From assembly GCF_000092645.1 (NCBI RefSeq), contig NC_014165.1, positions 3,348,001 through 3,412,000 on the forward strand: DNA of 64,000 nucleotides. The letters run 5' to 3'. The notes below the pieces were generated by a model, which did no database searches, was not told the DNA's origin, and was given only the letters and a program-made list of their open reading frames with translations. Source of the DNA: Thermobispora bispora DSM 43833. Its GTDB lineage: Bacteria > Actinomycetota > Actinomycetes > Streptosporangiales > Streptosporangiaceae. Made by a program: the position numbers and the translations under genes. Of the stretch, positions 40,788 through 49,325 are shown one piece after another; positions within the stretch are counted from its first letter, which is position 1, and each line of letters begins with the position of its first letter.

Positions 40788-42292
40788 CTCGCACTCCCCT
40801 CCATGATCATGTCCAGTACGGTGCGTTCGTCCAGGTCGCGGGCGTCCCCCTCGTGGATGACCGCGCCCTCGCGGAGCACGAGCACCCGGTCGGCGAGGCC
40901 GAGCACCTCGGGCACCTCGCTGGAGACGAGCAGGACGCCGATGCCGTCGTCGGCGAGGCGGCGGATCAGCCGGTAGAGCTCGGCCCGCGCCCCGATGTCG
41001 ACCCCGCGGGTGGGTTCGTCGAGGAGGAGCAGCCGGCGGCCGTCGCCGAGCCACCGGGCGAGCACGGCCTTCTGCTGGTTCCCGCCGGAGAGCGTGCGCA
41101 CCGGCCGGTCGGGGTCGGGCGGCCGGATGTCGAGCGCCCGCACCAGCCGCTCGGCCTCGGCGCGCTCCCGGCCGCGGTCGATCCAGCCGAGCCGGGAGAA
41201 CCGGTGGAGGCCGGCGATCGTGATGTTCCGCCCGACCGTCTCGTGCATGAGCAGCGCCTGCGCCTTGCGCTCCTCGGGCGCGAGGCCCATGCCGAGCCGT
41301 ACCGCGTGCACGGTGCTGCCCGGCCGTACCGGGGCGCCGTCGAGGAGGACCCGGCCCGCGGCCGGGCGGCGCGCGCCGTAGATCGTCTCGATGATCTCGG
41401 AGCGGCCGGAGCCGACCAGCCCGGCGAGCCCGACGATCTCGCCGGCCCGCACGGTGAACGAGACGTCGGTGAAGTGCCCGGGCAGGGTGAGGTGCTCGAC
41501 CCGGAGCACCTCGGGGCGGCCGTCCAGGGCGCCGGGCTCCGGGCGGGGCGGGAAGACGTACTCCACGTTCCGCCCGGTCATGAGGGAGACGATCGTGGCG
41601 GTGGGGGTGGTGGCGGCCGGGAGGCCGACCGCCGCCGCCTTGCCGTCCTTGAGCACGGTGACCCGGTCGCCGATCTCGCGGATCTCCGCGAGCCGGTGGG
41701 AGATGTAGATCACCGCGACGCCCTGGGCGGTGAGCTCCCGGATGATCCGGAACAGGTTCGCGACCTCGTCGTGCGCGAGCGCGGCCGACGGCTCGTCCAT
41801 GACGATGAGGCGGGCCCGGCGGGACAGGGCCCGCGCCATGCTCACCACCTGCTTCGCCGCCGCGGGGAGCCGCCCGACCTCGGCGGTGGGCGGCAGCTCG
41901 GGGTGGCCGAGCCGCTCGAGCAGCTCCCCGGCCGCGCGGTTCATCCGGCGGCGCCGGAGGAAGCCGAGCCGGGCGCTCTCGTGGCCGAGGAAGATGTTCT
42001 CCGCGACCGTGAGCCCGTCGACCAGGTCGAGCTCCTGGTAGATCGTGGAGATCCCGGCCTTGATCGCCGCGGTGGGCCCGGTGAACCGCACCGGCTCGCC
42101 GCCGAGCACGATGGTGCCCGCGTCGGGCCGGTGCGCCCCGGACAGGATCTTGATGAGCGTGGACTTGCCGGCGCCGTTCTGGCCGAGGAGGCAGTGCACC
42201 TCCCCCGCCCGCACCTCGAGATCCACCCCGTCGAGGGCCCGGACCCCGGGGAACTCCTTGACGATCCCCCGCATCACCAGCAGCTCGCTCAC
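40784..42292 (-). CDS. ABC transporter ATP-binding protein with two nucleotide-binding domains (RbsA/XylG type)
   Basis: The 502-residue protein starts at GTG 42290-42292, overlapping the ROK stop (GTGA), with GGAGGGG upstream. Domain 1 (about 5-240) has Walker A GQNGAGKST and Walker B ARLIVMDEPSAAL. Its ABC signature is reduced to LPAAAKQ, as is usual in the first domain of this type. Domain 2 (about 255-495) has GLVGSGRSE in place of a canonical Walker A, signature LSGGNQQKAVLARWL and Walker B LLLLDEPTRGVDIGA. It energises carbohydrate uptake. Confidence 0.93.
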   Translation of the reverse strand: MSELLVMRGIVKEFPGVRALDGVDLEVRAGEVHCLLGQNGAGKSTLIKILSGAHRPDAGTIVLGGEPVRFTGPTAAIKAGISTIYQELDLVDGLTVAENIFLGHESARLGFLRRRRMNRAAGELLERLGHPELPPTAEVGRLPAAAKQVVSMARALSRRARLIVMDEPSAALAHDEVANLFRIIRELTAQGVAVIYISHRLAEIREIGDRVTVLKDGKAAAVGLPAATTPTATIVSLMTGRNVEYVFPPRPEPGALDGRPEVLRVEHLTLPGHFTDVSFTVRAGEIVGLAGLVGSGRSEIIETIYGARRPAAGRVLLDGAPVRPGSTVHAVRLGMGLAPEERKAQALLMHETVGRNITIAGLHRFSRLGWIDRGRERAEAERLVRALDIRPPDPDRPVRTLSGGNQQKAVLARWLGDGRRLLLLDEPTRGVDIGARAELYRLIRRLADDGIGVLLVSSEVPEVLGLADRVLVLREGAVIHEGDARDLDERTVLDMIMEGSAR

Positions 42293-43518
42293 CGGTACGC
42301 ACCCCTCCGCGCGGTGATCCGGGGGCCGGTGGTGGACGGCGAGGCGGAGAAGACGTGGTCGGTGATGAGCCGGGCGCCGCCGATCACCCCCGCCCGGTCG
42401 CCCAGCTCGGAGAGGACGATCGGCAGGTTGCCGGTGGCGAGCGGGAGCGACCTCCGGTAGACCACGCTCCTGATCTCGGCGAGCAGCACGTGGCCGATCC
42501 GCGCCACCCCGCCCGCGATGATCACGAGCCCGGGGTTGAAGAAGCTGACCAGGCTGGCGAGCACCTGGCCGACCTTCCGCCCGCCGTCCCGGATGAGCTT
42601 GATCGCCGCCGGGTCGCCGAGCGTGGCCGCGGCCGCGACGTCCTTGGCGGTGAGCTCGCCCGTGGCCGCGAGCCGCTCGGAGAGGTACGGCGAGCGCGGG
42701 GCGATCTTCACGGCCTCGGCGGCGAGCGCGGCGCCCCCGAAGTAGGCCTCCAGGCAGCCGGTGTTGCCGCACTTGCAGGTGGGGCCCTGGTCGTCCACCC
42801 GGATGTGCCCGATGTCGCCGGCGCTGCCGGACACCCCGCGGTAGATCTTGCCGCCGACCACGATCCCGCAGCCGATGCCGGTGCCGATCTTGACGAGCAG
42901 GAAGTCCTCGACCTGCTTGGCGAGGCCGGAGTGGAGCTCGCCCATGGCCATGAGGTTGACGTCGTTGTCCACCACGGCCGGGCAGCCGAGCTCCTGGCTG
43001 ATCACCTCGCGCACCGGGTAGCGATCCCAGCCGGGCATGATCGGCGGGGCCACGGGCACGCCGTCGCGGAAACTGACCGGGCCGGGCACGCCGATGCCCG
43101 CGCCGTGCAGCGTGGTGAACACCCCCTGCTCCTGGAGCTTGCCGAGGAGCGTCACCGCGCGGTCGAGCACGGCGACCGGGCCGTCCCGCACGTCCGCGGG
43201 CTCGCCGATGTGGCCGAGGATCTCCAGCTCGCCGTTGGTCACCGCCACGTCGATCGACGTGGCACCGATGTCGATGGCGGCGAACCTGAGGTGCGGGGAG
43301 AGCCGCACCATCCCCGATCGCCTGCCCCCGCGGGATGCGGCCAGCCCGGCCTGCTCGACCAGGCCCATCTCGATGAGGCGATCGAGTTCGGCGTTGAGCT
43401 TCGATCGGGACAGCTCGACGAGGTCGGCGATCTCGGCCCGGGACCGTCCTCCGTCGCGCAGCAGGCGGAGCAGGGCCTCCTGGTGGACGTTCTCGGCACG
43501 GACGGCGTTTCGCTTCAC
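42289..43518 (-). CDS. ROK-family transcriptional repressor
   Basis: The 409-residue protein starts at GTG 43516-43518 with GGAGG 4 nt upstream. Residues about 5-65 are a MarR-like winged helix (LLRDGGRSRAEIADLVELSRSKLNAELDRLIEMGL). Residues about 78-385 are a sugar-kinase-like ROK domain: FAAIDIGATSIDVAVTN (ATP-type loop), GVPGPVSFRDGVP and the zinc motif IGHIRVDDQGPTCKCGNTGCLE. It heads the importer operon and is probably its sugar-responsive repressor. It is also a candidate for the ROK-like operator of the chitinase gene. Confidence 0.93.
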   Translation of the reverse strand: MKRNAVRAENVHQEALLRLLRDGGRSRAEIADLVELSRSKLNAELDRLIEMGLVEQAGLAASRGGRRSGMVRLSPHLRFAAIDIGATSIDVAVTNGELEILGHIGEPADVRDGPVAVLDRAVTLLGKLQEQGVFTTLHGAGIGVPGPVSFRDGVPVAPPIMPGWDRYPVREVISQELGCPAVVDNDVNLMAMGELHSGLAKQVEDFLLVKIGTGIGCGIVVGGKIYRGVSGSAGDIGHIRVDDQGPTCKCGNTGCLEAYFGGAALAAEAVKIAPRSPYLSERLAATGELTAKDVAAAATLGDPAAIKLIRDGGRKVGQVLASLVSFFNPGLVIIAGGVARIGHVLLAEIRSVVYRRSLPLATGNLPIVLSELGDRAGVIGGARLITDHVFSASPSTTGPRITARRGAYR

Positions 43519-43599
43519 GGCTCCTCCGGCGATGACGGCGGAGTCATTAAGCCGAAGGTAAGCCGCTTTGGCCGGTATGTGAAGATGCTTTGTGCCGCA

Positions 43600-43632
43600 G
43601 CTTTATAACTTTCGTCGTTTTCAGCAAAAGTT
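43600..43632 (-). promoter_or_regulatory. Possible promoter and operator of the ROK-ABC operon
   Basis: On the minus strand TTGCTG (43622-43627) and TAAAGC (43600-43605) are 16 bp apart; TATAAA (43602-43607) overlaps. AACTTT (43607-43612) and AAAGTT (43627-43632) form an inverted pair around them, suggesting an operator. This is the most AT-rich point in the 250-bp divergent region. Confidence 0.4.
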
Positions 43633-43767
43633 GGGTGCGCATCTGCGATAGCCCGGCCCGGAGGGCGCCTCGTACCGGCGAATGCCGCCCGATCCGCACT
43701 AAACCGGCGGCCGTGGGTAGACCCGTGGAGAGCGCGGCGGCGTCACGCCACGCCATCGGGGGAGACG

Positions 43768-44514
43768 ATGCTCGGGATGCCCGACCGGGTCCGCGGGTGC
43801 CTGTTCGACATGGACGGCGTGCTGACCCGCACCGCCACGGTCCACGCGGCCGCGTGGAAGCGGATGTTCGACGAGTTCCTGCGGGCCCGCGCCGAGCGGA
43901 CCGGCACGCCGTTCGAGCCGTTCGACGAGGTGGCCGACTACGACCGGTACGTGGACGGGCGCGCCCGGCTGGACGGGGCCCGCGCCTTCCTCACCGCCCG
44001 GGGCATCCGGCTGCCGGAGGGCTCACCGGACGACCCGCCGGGCGCCTGGACCGTGCACGGGCTCGCCGCGCGCAAGAACGAGCTCGTGCAGGCGGTGCTG
44101 AAGGAGCGGGGCGTCGAGGTCTTCGACGGCTCGGTGCGGTACGTCCACGCGGTCCGCGAGGCGGGCCTCGCCACGGCCGTGGTCTCGGCGAGCGCCAACG
44201 CCGGGCACGTGCTCAAGGCCGCCGGGATCGACGGGCTCTTCGACGCGCGCATCGACGGCGTGGTCGCCCGGCGGCGGGGCCTCGCCGGCAAGCCGGCCCC
44301 GGACATGTACCTGGCGGCCGCCGAGGCGCTCGGGCTCACCCCCGGCGAAGCCGCGGTCTTCGAGGACGCCATCGCCGGGGTGGCGGCCGGCCGGGCCGGC
44401 GGTTTCGCGCTCGTCGTCGGCGTCGACCGGGCCGGCCAGGCGGCCGCGCTGCGCGAGCACGGGGCCGACCTCGTCGTCACCGACCTCGCCGAGCTGCTGG
44501 AGCCGTCATCATGA
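43768..44514 (+). CDS. Beta-phosphoglucomutase-like HAD hydrolase
   Basis: The 248-residue protein starts at ATG 43768 with GGGGGAG just upstream. HAD motif I is [13 protein letters not shown], with the nucleophile Asp and acid/base Asp of mutases. Motif II is VVSASAN, motif III is the Lys of [12 protein letters not shown], and motif IV is [12 protein letters not shown]. With the GH65 phosphorylase it overlaps (ATGA), it should convert beta-glucose-1-phosphate to glucose-6-phosphate. This pairing is common. Confidence 0.9.
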   Translation: MLGMPDRVRGCLFDMDGVLTRTATVHAAAWKRMFDEFLRARAERTGTPFEPFDEVADYDRYVDGRARLDGARAFLTARGIRLPEGSPDDPPGAWTVHGLAARKNELVQAVLKERGVEVFDGSVRYVHAVREAGLATAVVSASANAGHVLKAAGIDGLFDARIDGVVARRRGLAGKPAPDMYLAAAEALGLTPGEAAVFEDAIAGVAAGRAGGFALVVGVDRAGQAAALREHGADLVVTDLAELLEPSS

Positions 44515-46985
44515 TCCGCCACCCCGCCTTCGCCTGCGATCCGTGGCAGGTCTGCGAGAAGACCCTCTCCCTCGACGTCCTCGCCCAGACCGAGTCGATC
44601 TTCGCCCTCTCCAACGGGCACATCGGCCTGCGCGGGAACCTCGACGAGGGCGAGCCGCACGCCCTGCCCGGCACCTACCTCAACTCGGTCTACGAGCTGC
44701 GGCCGCTGCCGTACGCCGAGGCGGGGTACGGGTACCCCGAGTCCGGCCAGACGGTGGTCAACGTCACCAACGGCAAGCTGATCCGGCTGCTCGTGGACGA
44801 CGAGCCGTTCGACGTCCGGTACGGCACGCTCCACGAGCACGAGCGGGTGCTCGACATGCGCGCCGGCACCCTGACCCGGCGCGTCCGGTGGTGCTCGCCC
44901 GCGGGCGGGCACGTCCGGATCACCTCGACCCGGCTGGTCTCGTTCACCCACCGGGCCGTGGCCGCGATCAAGTACGAGGTCGAGCCGGTCGATCGGCCGC
45001 TCCGCGTGGTCGTGCAGTCGGAGCTGGTGGCGAACGAGACCGTCCCCCGGATCGACGCCGACCCCCGGGCCGGGGCGCTGATCCCGACCCCGCTCGTGCT
45101 GGAGGAGAACATCCCGGCCGCGGAGGGCGCGGCCGTCATGGTCCACCGCACCCGGGTGAGCGGGCTGCGCGTGGCCGCCGCGATGCGCCACGAGGTCGAC
45201 GGCCCGCAGGGCACCCGGATCGAGGCCGACGGCGAGGGCGACGTCAGCCGCGTCACCGTGGCCACCCGGCTGCTCGCCGGGCAGCGGCTCCGGCTGATCA
45301 AGTACATCGGGTACGGCTGGTCGGCCGTCCGCTCCCGGCCCGCCCTCCACGACCAGGTGGTCGCCGCGCTCGCCGCCGCCAAGCTCACCGGATGGGACGG
45401 CCTGTGCGCCGAGCAGCGGGAGTTCCTCGACGAGTTCTGGGCGGGCGCGGACGTGGAGCTCGAGGACGACGAGGAGGTGCAGCAGGCGGTCCGGTTCGGG
45501 CTGTTCCACCTGCTCCAGGCGGGCGCCCGGGTGGAGCAGCGCCTCATCCCCGGCAAGGGGCTCACCGGGTCGGGCTACGACGGCCACGCCTTCTGGGACA
45601 CCGAGGGCTTCGTGCTCCCCGTGCTCACCTACACCTACCCCCGGGCGGCGGCCGACGCGCTCGCCTGGCGGCTGTCGATCCTGCCGAAGGCGCGGGCGCG
45701 CGCCGCCCAGCTCGGGCTCGAGGGGGCCGCCTTCCCCTGGCGGACGATCAACGGGGAGGAGTGCTCCGGCTACTGGCCGGCCGGGACCGCCGCCTTCCAC
45801 GTCAACGCGGACATCGCGGACGCGGTGATCCGGTACGTCGACGCCACCGAGGACGTCGGCTTCGAGCGCGACGTCGGCCTGCCGCTGCTCGTCGCCACCG
45901 CCCGGCTGTGGTGCTCGCTCGGCTTCTTCGGCCCCGACGGCCGGTTCCGCATCGACGGCGTCACCGGCCCGGACGAGTACAGCGCCATCCGGGACAACAA
46001 CGTCTTCACGAACCTCATGGCGCGGCGGAACCTGCTCGCCGCCGCGGCCGCCGCCGAGCGCTACCCGGCCGACGCCGAGCGGCTAGGGGTCGCGCCGGAG
46101 GAGATCGCCGGCTGGCGGAAGGCGGCCGGCGCCATGTACATCCCGTACGACGAGCGGCTCGGGGTGCACCCGCAGCACGAGGGGTTCACCCAGCACGAGG
46201 TGTGGGACTTCGCCTCCACCAGGCCGGAGCAGTACCCGCTCATGCTCCACTTCCCGTACTTCGAGCTCTACCGCAAGCAGGTGGTGAAGCAGGCCGACCT
46301 CGTGCTCGCGATGCACCTGTGCAGCGACTGCTTCACCCCCGAGCAGAAGGCGCGGAACTTCGCCTACTACGAGGCGCTCACCGTCCGGGACTCGTCGCTG
46401 TCCGCCTGCACCCAGGCGGTGCTCGCCGCCGAGGTCGGGTTCCTGGAGCTCGCCTACGCCTACCTCGGCGAGGCGGCCCTGATGGACCTGCGCGACCTGC
46501 AGAACAACACCAGGGACGGGGTGCACATGGCCTCGCTCGCGGGCGCGTGGCTCGCCCTCGTCGCCGGGTTCGGCGGGATGCGGGCGGACAACGGGGTGAT
46601 CCGGTTCGCGCCGCGGCTCCCCGCGCTGCTGCGCCGGCTCGCGTTCCGGCTCCGCTACCGGGGCCGCCTGCTCGCCGTCGAGGTCACCCCGGAGCGGACC
46701 GTCTACCGGCTGCTCGACGGGCCGCCGCTGACCATGGTCCACTACGACGAGGAGATCACGCTGAGCGACGAGGCCACCCGGCCCACCCCGGAGGTGCGGC
46801 CGCCGGACATCGAGATCCGCCAGCCTCCGGGCCGGGAGCCGCTCCCCCGCGTGCCGTTCCGCGGCTGCGCGGCGCTGCCCGGGCGCTCCCCGGCCGCGGG
46901 CGGACGGCCGGGGCCCGCGGCCGGTCCCGGGGATCGCAAGGGACCTGAGGCCGGCGGCCGGGCCGGAGACCCGGAGACGGCCTGA
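44511..46985 (+). CDS. GH65 disaccharide phosphorylase (trehalose/maltose/kojibiose type)
   Basis: The 824-residue protein starts at ATG 44511, which overlaps the HAD stop. GH65 features are [20 protein letters not shown] at the N-terminus, [20 protein letters not shown], the catalytic Glu in [18 protein letters not shown], and [15 protein letters not shown], which is followed by the phosphate-binding [20 protein letters not shown]. It phosphorolyses an alpha-linked glucose disaccharide with inversion, giving beta-glucose-1-phosphate. Trehalose is the likeliest substrate given the treS system nearby. The last 60 residues are Pro/Gly-rich and beyond the usual family end. Confidence 0.92.
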   Translation: MIRHPAFACDPWQVCEKTLSLDVLAQTESIFALSNGHIGLRGNLDEGEPHALPGTYLNSVYELRPLPYAEAGYGYPESGQTVVNVTNGKLIRLLVDDEPFDVRYGTLHEHERVLDMRAGTLTRRVRWCSPAGGHVRITSTRLVSFTHRAVAAIKYEVEPVDRPLRVVVQSELVANETVPRIDADPRAGALIPTPLVLEENIPAAEGAAVMVHRTRVSGLRVAAAMRHEVDGPQGTRIEADGEGDVSRVTVATRLLAGQRLRLIKYIGYGWSAVRSRPALHDQVVAALAAAKLTGWDGLCAEQREFLDEFWAGADVELEDDEEVQQAVRFGLFHLLQAGARVEQRLIPGKGLTGSGYDGHAFWDTEGFVLPVLTYTYPRAAADALAWRLSILPKARARAAQLGLEGAAFPWRTINGEECSGYWPAGTAAFHVNADIADAVIRYVDATEDVGFERDVGLPLLVATARLWCSLGFFGPDGRFRIDGVTGPDEYSAIRDNNVFTNLMARRNLLAAAAAAERYPADAERLGVAPEEIAGWRKAAGAMYIPYDERLGVHPQHEGFTQHEVWDFASTRPEQYPLMLHFPYFELYRKQVVKQADLVLAMHLCSDCFTPEQKARNFAYYEALTVRDSSLSACTQAVLAAEVGFLELAYAYLGEAALMDLRDLQNNTRDGVHMASLAGAWLALVAGFGGMRADNGVIRFAPRLPALLRRLAFRLRYRGRLLAVEVTPERTVYRLLDGPPLTMVHYDEEITLSDEATRPTPEVRPPDIEIRQPPGREPLPRVPFRGCAALPGRSPAAGGRPGPAAGPGDRKGPEAGGRAGDPETA

Positions 46986-47225
46986 GCCCGCCCACCAGGC
47001 CGGCGCTCCCGAGACGGCCTGAGAACGGGGGCGGGGCCGGAGGCCAGACAGACGGACCTGAGCCGACCGGCCGGGCCGCAGGACCGGACCAGGCCATGCC
47101 GGGCCGGCGACGGGCCGCCCACGCCGGGCCACCGCTCCCGGGCGGCCGGCGGCGCCGCCCGGGCCGGCACGCCCGGCGGCTCCCGTGGCGTACCGGATCA
47201 TCCGCCGGGGGCGCCGCGGCCCGGC

Positions 47226-48332
47226 TCACGAATCGGCCGGGTACCAGAGGTCGGGCTCGCCGGGGGTGCGGGTGATCCGGCCGCGCGACTCGAGCAGCAC
47301 CAGGTGGGCGAGGGTCTCGTTGTTCGCGGCCCGCTGCATGAACGTCGGGATCTCCTCCCACGGCCGCGACCAGGTCAGCCGGGTGGTGACGTCCCAGCAG
47401 GTCGTGCCGGGCGCGGCGGCCACGGCGTCCGCGACCTCGGCGAGCCGTTCCTCGTGGTGCTCGATGAGGTACGCGATGCGGCCGGACAGCTCGCGGAACC
47501 GGTACTCGTGCGCGGGGAGCACCTCCTCCACGTCGAGGGCGTCGAGCGCGCGCAGCGCGTCGAGGTAGTCGGCGAGCGGGTTCGGCGCGGACTGCGGGTG
47601 CACCGCCACGTTGGGGGTGATCCTCGCCAGCACGTGGTCCCCGGAGAACAGAAGCCGGCGCTCCGGGTCGGCGAAGCACAGGTGGCCCGGGGAGTGCCCG
47701 GGGGTCCACACCGCGCGCAGGTCCCAGCCGGGCAGGCCGATCCGCTCGTCGTGCTCGATGAGCCGGTCCGGCATGGCCATGGACACGAAGCTGCGGATCA
47801 TCATCGAGGCCTCGGCGAGCTCCTGGGCGGTCATCTGCGGCACGCCGCACCGGACGAGGAGGTGGAGCTGCTCCTCGGCGAGCTTCTCCATCGCGTCCTT
47901 CTCGTACCGGTCGTGGATGAGCCGCGCGTCGGCCGGGTGGAGGCCGATCCACGCCCCGGAGGTCTCCCTGATCCGCCCGGCGAGGCCGTAGTGGTCGGGG
48001 TGCATGTGGGTGACGAGCACGGCCTTGACGTCGGTGATCGCGTAGCCGGCGGTCCGCAGCCCGGCCTCGAGCGCCTGGTAGGCCTCCTCGGTGTTCCAGC
48101 CGGCGTCGATGATGGCCACGCCGTCGGGGAGCTCCAGCGCGTAGACCAGGACGTACCGGAGCGGGTTGATCGGGATCGGCACCGGTATCGACCACAGCCC
48201 GGGCCGCACCCGCTCGACCTCGGGCAGCGCACCGGAGATCCACGCCTCGTGCTGCCTGGGGCTCGCGGGCGTCACGGCGTTCCTGGCGCCGCTCCCGGCG
48301 CCCTTCCCGGCGTTCTTGGCGTTCTCGACCAT
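47226..48332 (-). CDS. MBL-fold metallo-hydrolase
   Basis: The 368-residue protein starts at ATG 48330-48332 with GAGAGAGG upstream. The metal-binding motif HxHxDH is VLVTHMHPDHYGLAGR, with further ligands in VWTPGHSPGHLCF and LFSGDHVL. A C-terminal winged-helix-like domain (LIEHHEERLAEVADAV to the end) matches glyoxalase-II/LACTB2-like MBL proteins. The substrate is unknown. It is divergent from the B3/B4-domain gene. Confidence 0.88.
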   Translation of the reverse strand: MVENAKNAGKGAGSGARNAVTPASPRQHEAWISGALPEVERVRPGLWSIPVPIPINPLRYVLVYALELPDGVAIIDAGWNTEEAYQALEAGLRTAGYAITDVKAVLVTHMHPDHYGLAGRIRETSGAWIGLHPADARLIHDRYEKDAMEKLAEEQLHLLVRCGVPQMTAQELAEASMMIRSFVSMAMPDRLIEHDERIGLPGWDLRAVWTPGHSPGHLCFADPERRLLFSGDHVLARITPNVAVHPQSAPNPLADYLDALRALDALDVEEVLPAHEYRFRELSGRIAYLIEHHEERLAEVADAVAAAPGTTCWDVTTRLTWSRPWEEIPTFMQRAANNETLAHLVLLESRGRITRTPGEPDLWYPADS

Positions 48333-48360
48333 GCACCCCGCCTCTCTCCGCTGTCGTCCG

Positions 48361-48394
48361 AGAACGATTCTCTCCTTGAACAGAATGTCGTTCT
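48361..48394. promoter_or_regulatory. Inverted repeat between the MBL and B3/B4 genes
   Basis: AGAACGA (48361-48367) and TCGTTCT (48388-48394) are perfect 7-bp arms with 20 bp between them; each arm is also the edge of a shorter AGAA/TTCT symmetry. It lies about 30 bp upstream of the MBL start, as an operator for a TetR-type protein would. No regulator is adjacent. Confidence 0.45.
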
Positions 48395-48486
48395 GCTACG
48401 GGCCCGCGTGATCGTGGGGCCGGAGCCCGGATCCGGGGAAAATCGCCGGGGAAACATCGGAATCCCGCCGGCGATAGGCTGGCCGG

Positions 48487-49143
48487 ATGATCGACCGGAT
48501 TCACGTGGACGACGCGGTCACCGCGCTGCGACCCGACTTCGCCGTGCTCGCCGTCTGCGCGTACGGCCTGGCCAACGGCCCTTCGGACGACCGATCCCGC
48601 GCCTGGCTCGCCGAGGCCGCGGAGCACGCCGCCCCGCTCGACGACCCCCGGCTGGAGGCGTGGCGGGACGCGTACCGGTCGTTCGGCGCGAAGCCGAGCC
48701 GGACCAGGCCCTCGGTCGACGCGCTCACCCGGCGGAAGCCGCTCCCCGAGATCAACCTCGTCGTCGACGCCTACAACGCGGTCTCGGTACGGCACTGCCT
48801 CCCGATCGGCGGCGAGGATCTGCGCCGCTACCAGGGGCCGGCGCGGCTGGTGCGGGCGGCCGGGGACGAGCCCTCGGAGGACGCGCTCGGCGCGCCCGAA
48901 ATCGGGGAGGTAATCTGGCGTGACGACGCCGGCGTCACCTGCCGCCGGTGGAACTGGCGGCAATGCGTCCGGACCAGGATCACCGAGGAGACCGTCGACG
49001 CGCTCTTCCTGCTCGAGCGGCTCGAGCCGCTCACCCTGGAGGAGCTCGCGGCGGCCGGGGACGCGCTCGCCGCACTGCTCGCCGAGATCACTCCGGGCGT
49101 GCGGGTCGAGTCGCGGCTCATCGTCGCCGGCGGGTCGCGATGA
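48487..49143 (+). CDS. B3/B4 tRNA-binding-domain protein
   Basis: The 218-residue protein matches the stand-alone B3/B4 domain of phenylalanyl-tRNA synthetase beta chains: RDAYRSFGAKPSRTRPSVDALTRR, then LPEINLVVDAYNAVSVRHCLPIGGEDL and WRQCVRTRITEETVDALFLLE. Such proteins are thought to edit mischarged tRNA in trans or to bind tRNA. It starts at ATG 48487, lies alone, and is followed by kgd after about 180 bp. Confidence 0.85.
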   Translation: MIDRIHVDDAVTALRPDFAVLAVCAYGLANGPSDDRSRAWLAEAAEHAAPLDDPRLEAWRDAYRSFGAKPSRTRPSVDALTRRKPLPEINLVVDAYNAVSVRHCLPIGGEDLRRYQGPARLVRAAGDEPSEDALGAPEIGEVIWRDDAGVTCRRWNWRQCVRTRITEETVDALFLLERLEPLTLEELAAAGDALAALLAEITPGVRVESRLIVAGGSR

Positions 49144-49303
49144 GCCGGGTGGGACGGACTACCCCCCAAAGTGGCTAGGGGTGAGTGACTCGTTCTGCCG
49201 ATCCTGGAAGGATGGAATACACGGGCACCTTTGTCCCGCTTACCTGACCGTGCAAGGCGAGTAGCCTTGGAGTCGGTTCTTCCTAAAACATCAACGCCGA
49301 TCA

Positions 49304-49324
49304 GCGGAAGAGGGCGATTTCCGC
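49304..49324 (+). promoter_or_regulatory. Hairpin holding the kgd ribosome binding site
   Basis: GCGGAA and TTCCGC form a 6-bp stem whose loop contains GAGGG, with the GTG start two bases after the stem. The Shine-Dalgarno bases are thus in the stem and loop, which could tune translation. Confidence 0.45.
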
Positions 49325-49325
49325 C

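Noticed and set aside
40784-42292. GLVGSGRSE in place of a Walker A in the second ABC domain as a sign of a broken gene
   Set aside because: This replacement is normal for RbsA/XylG-type double ATPases.
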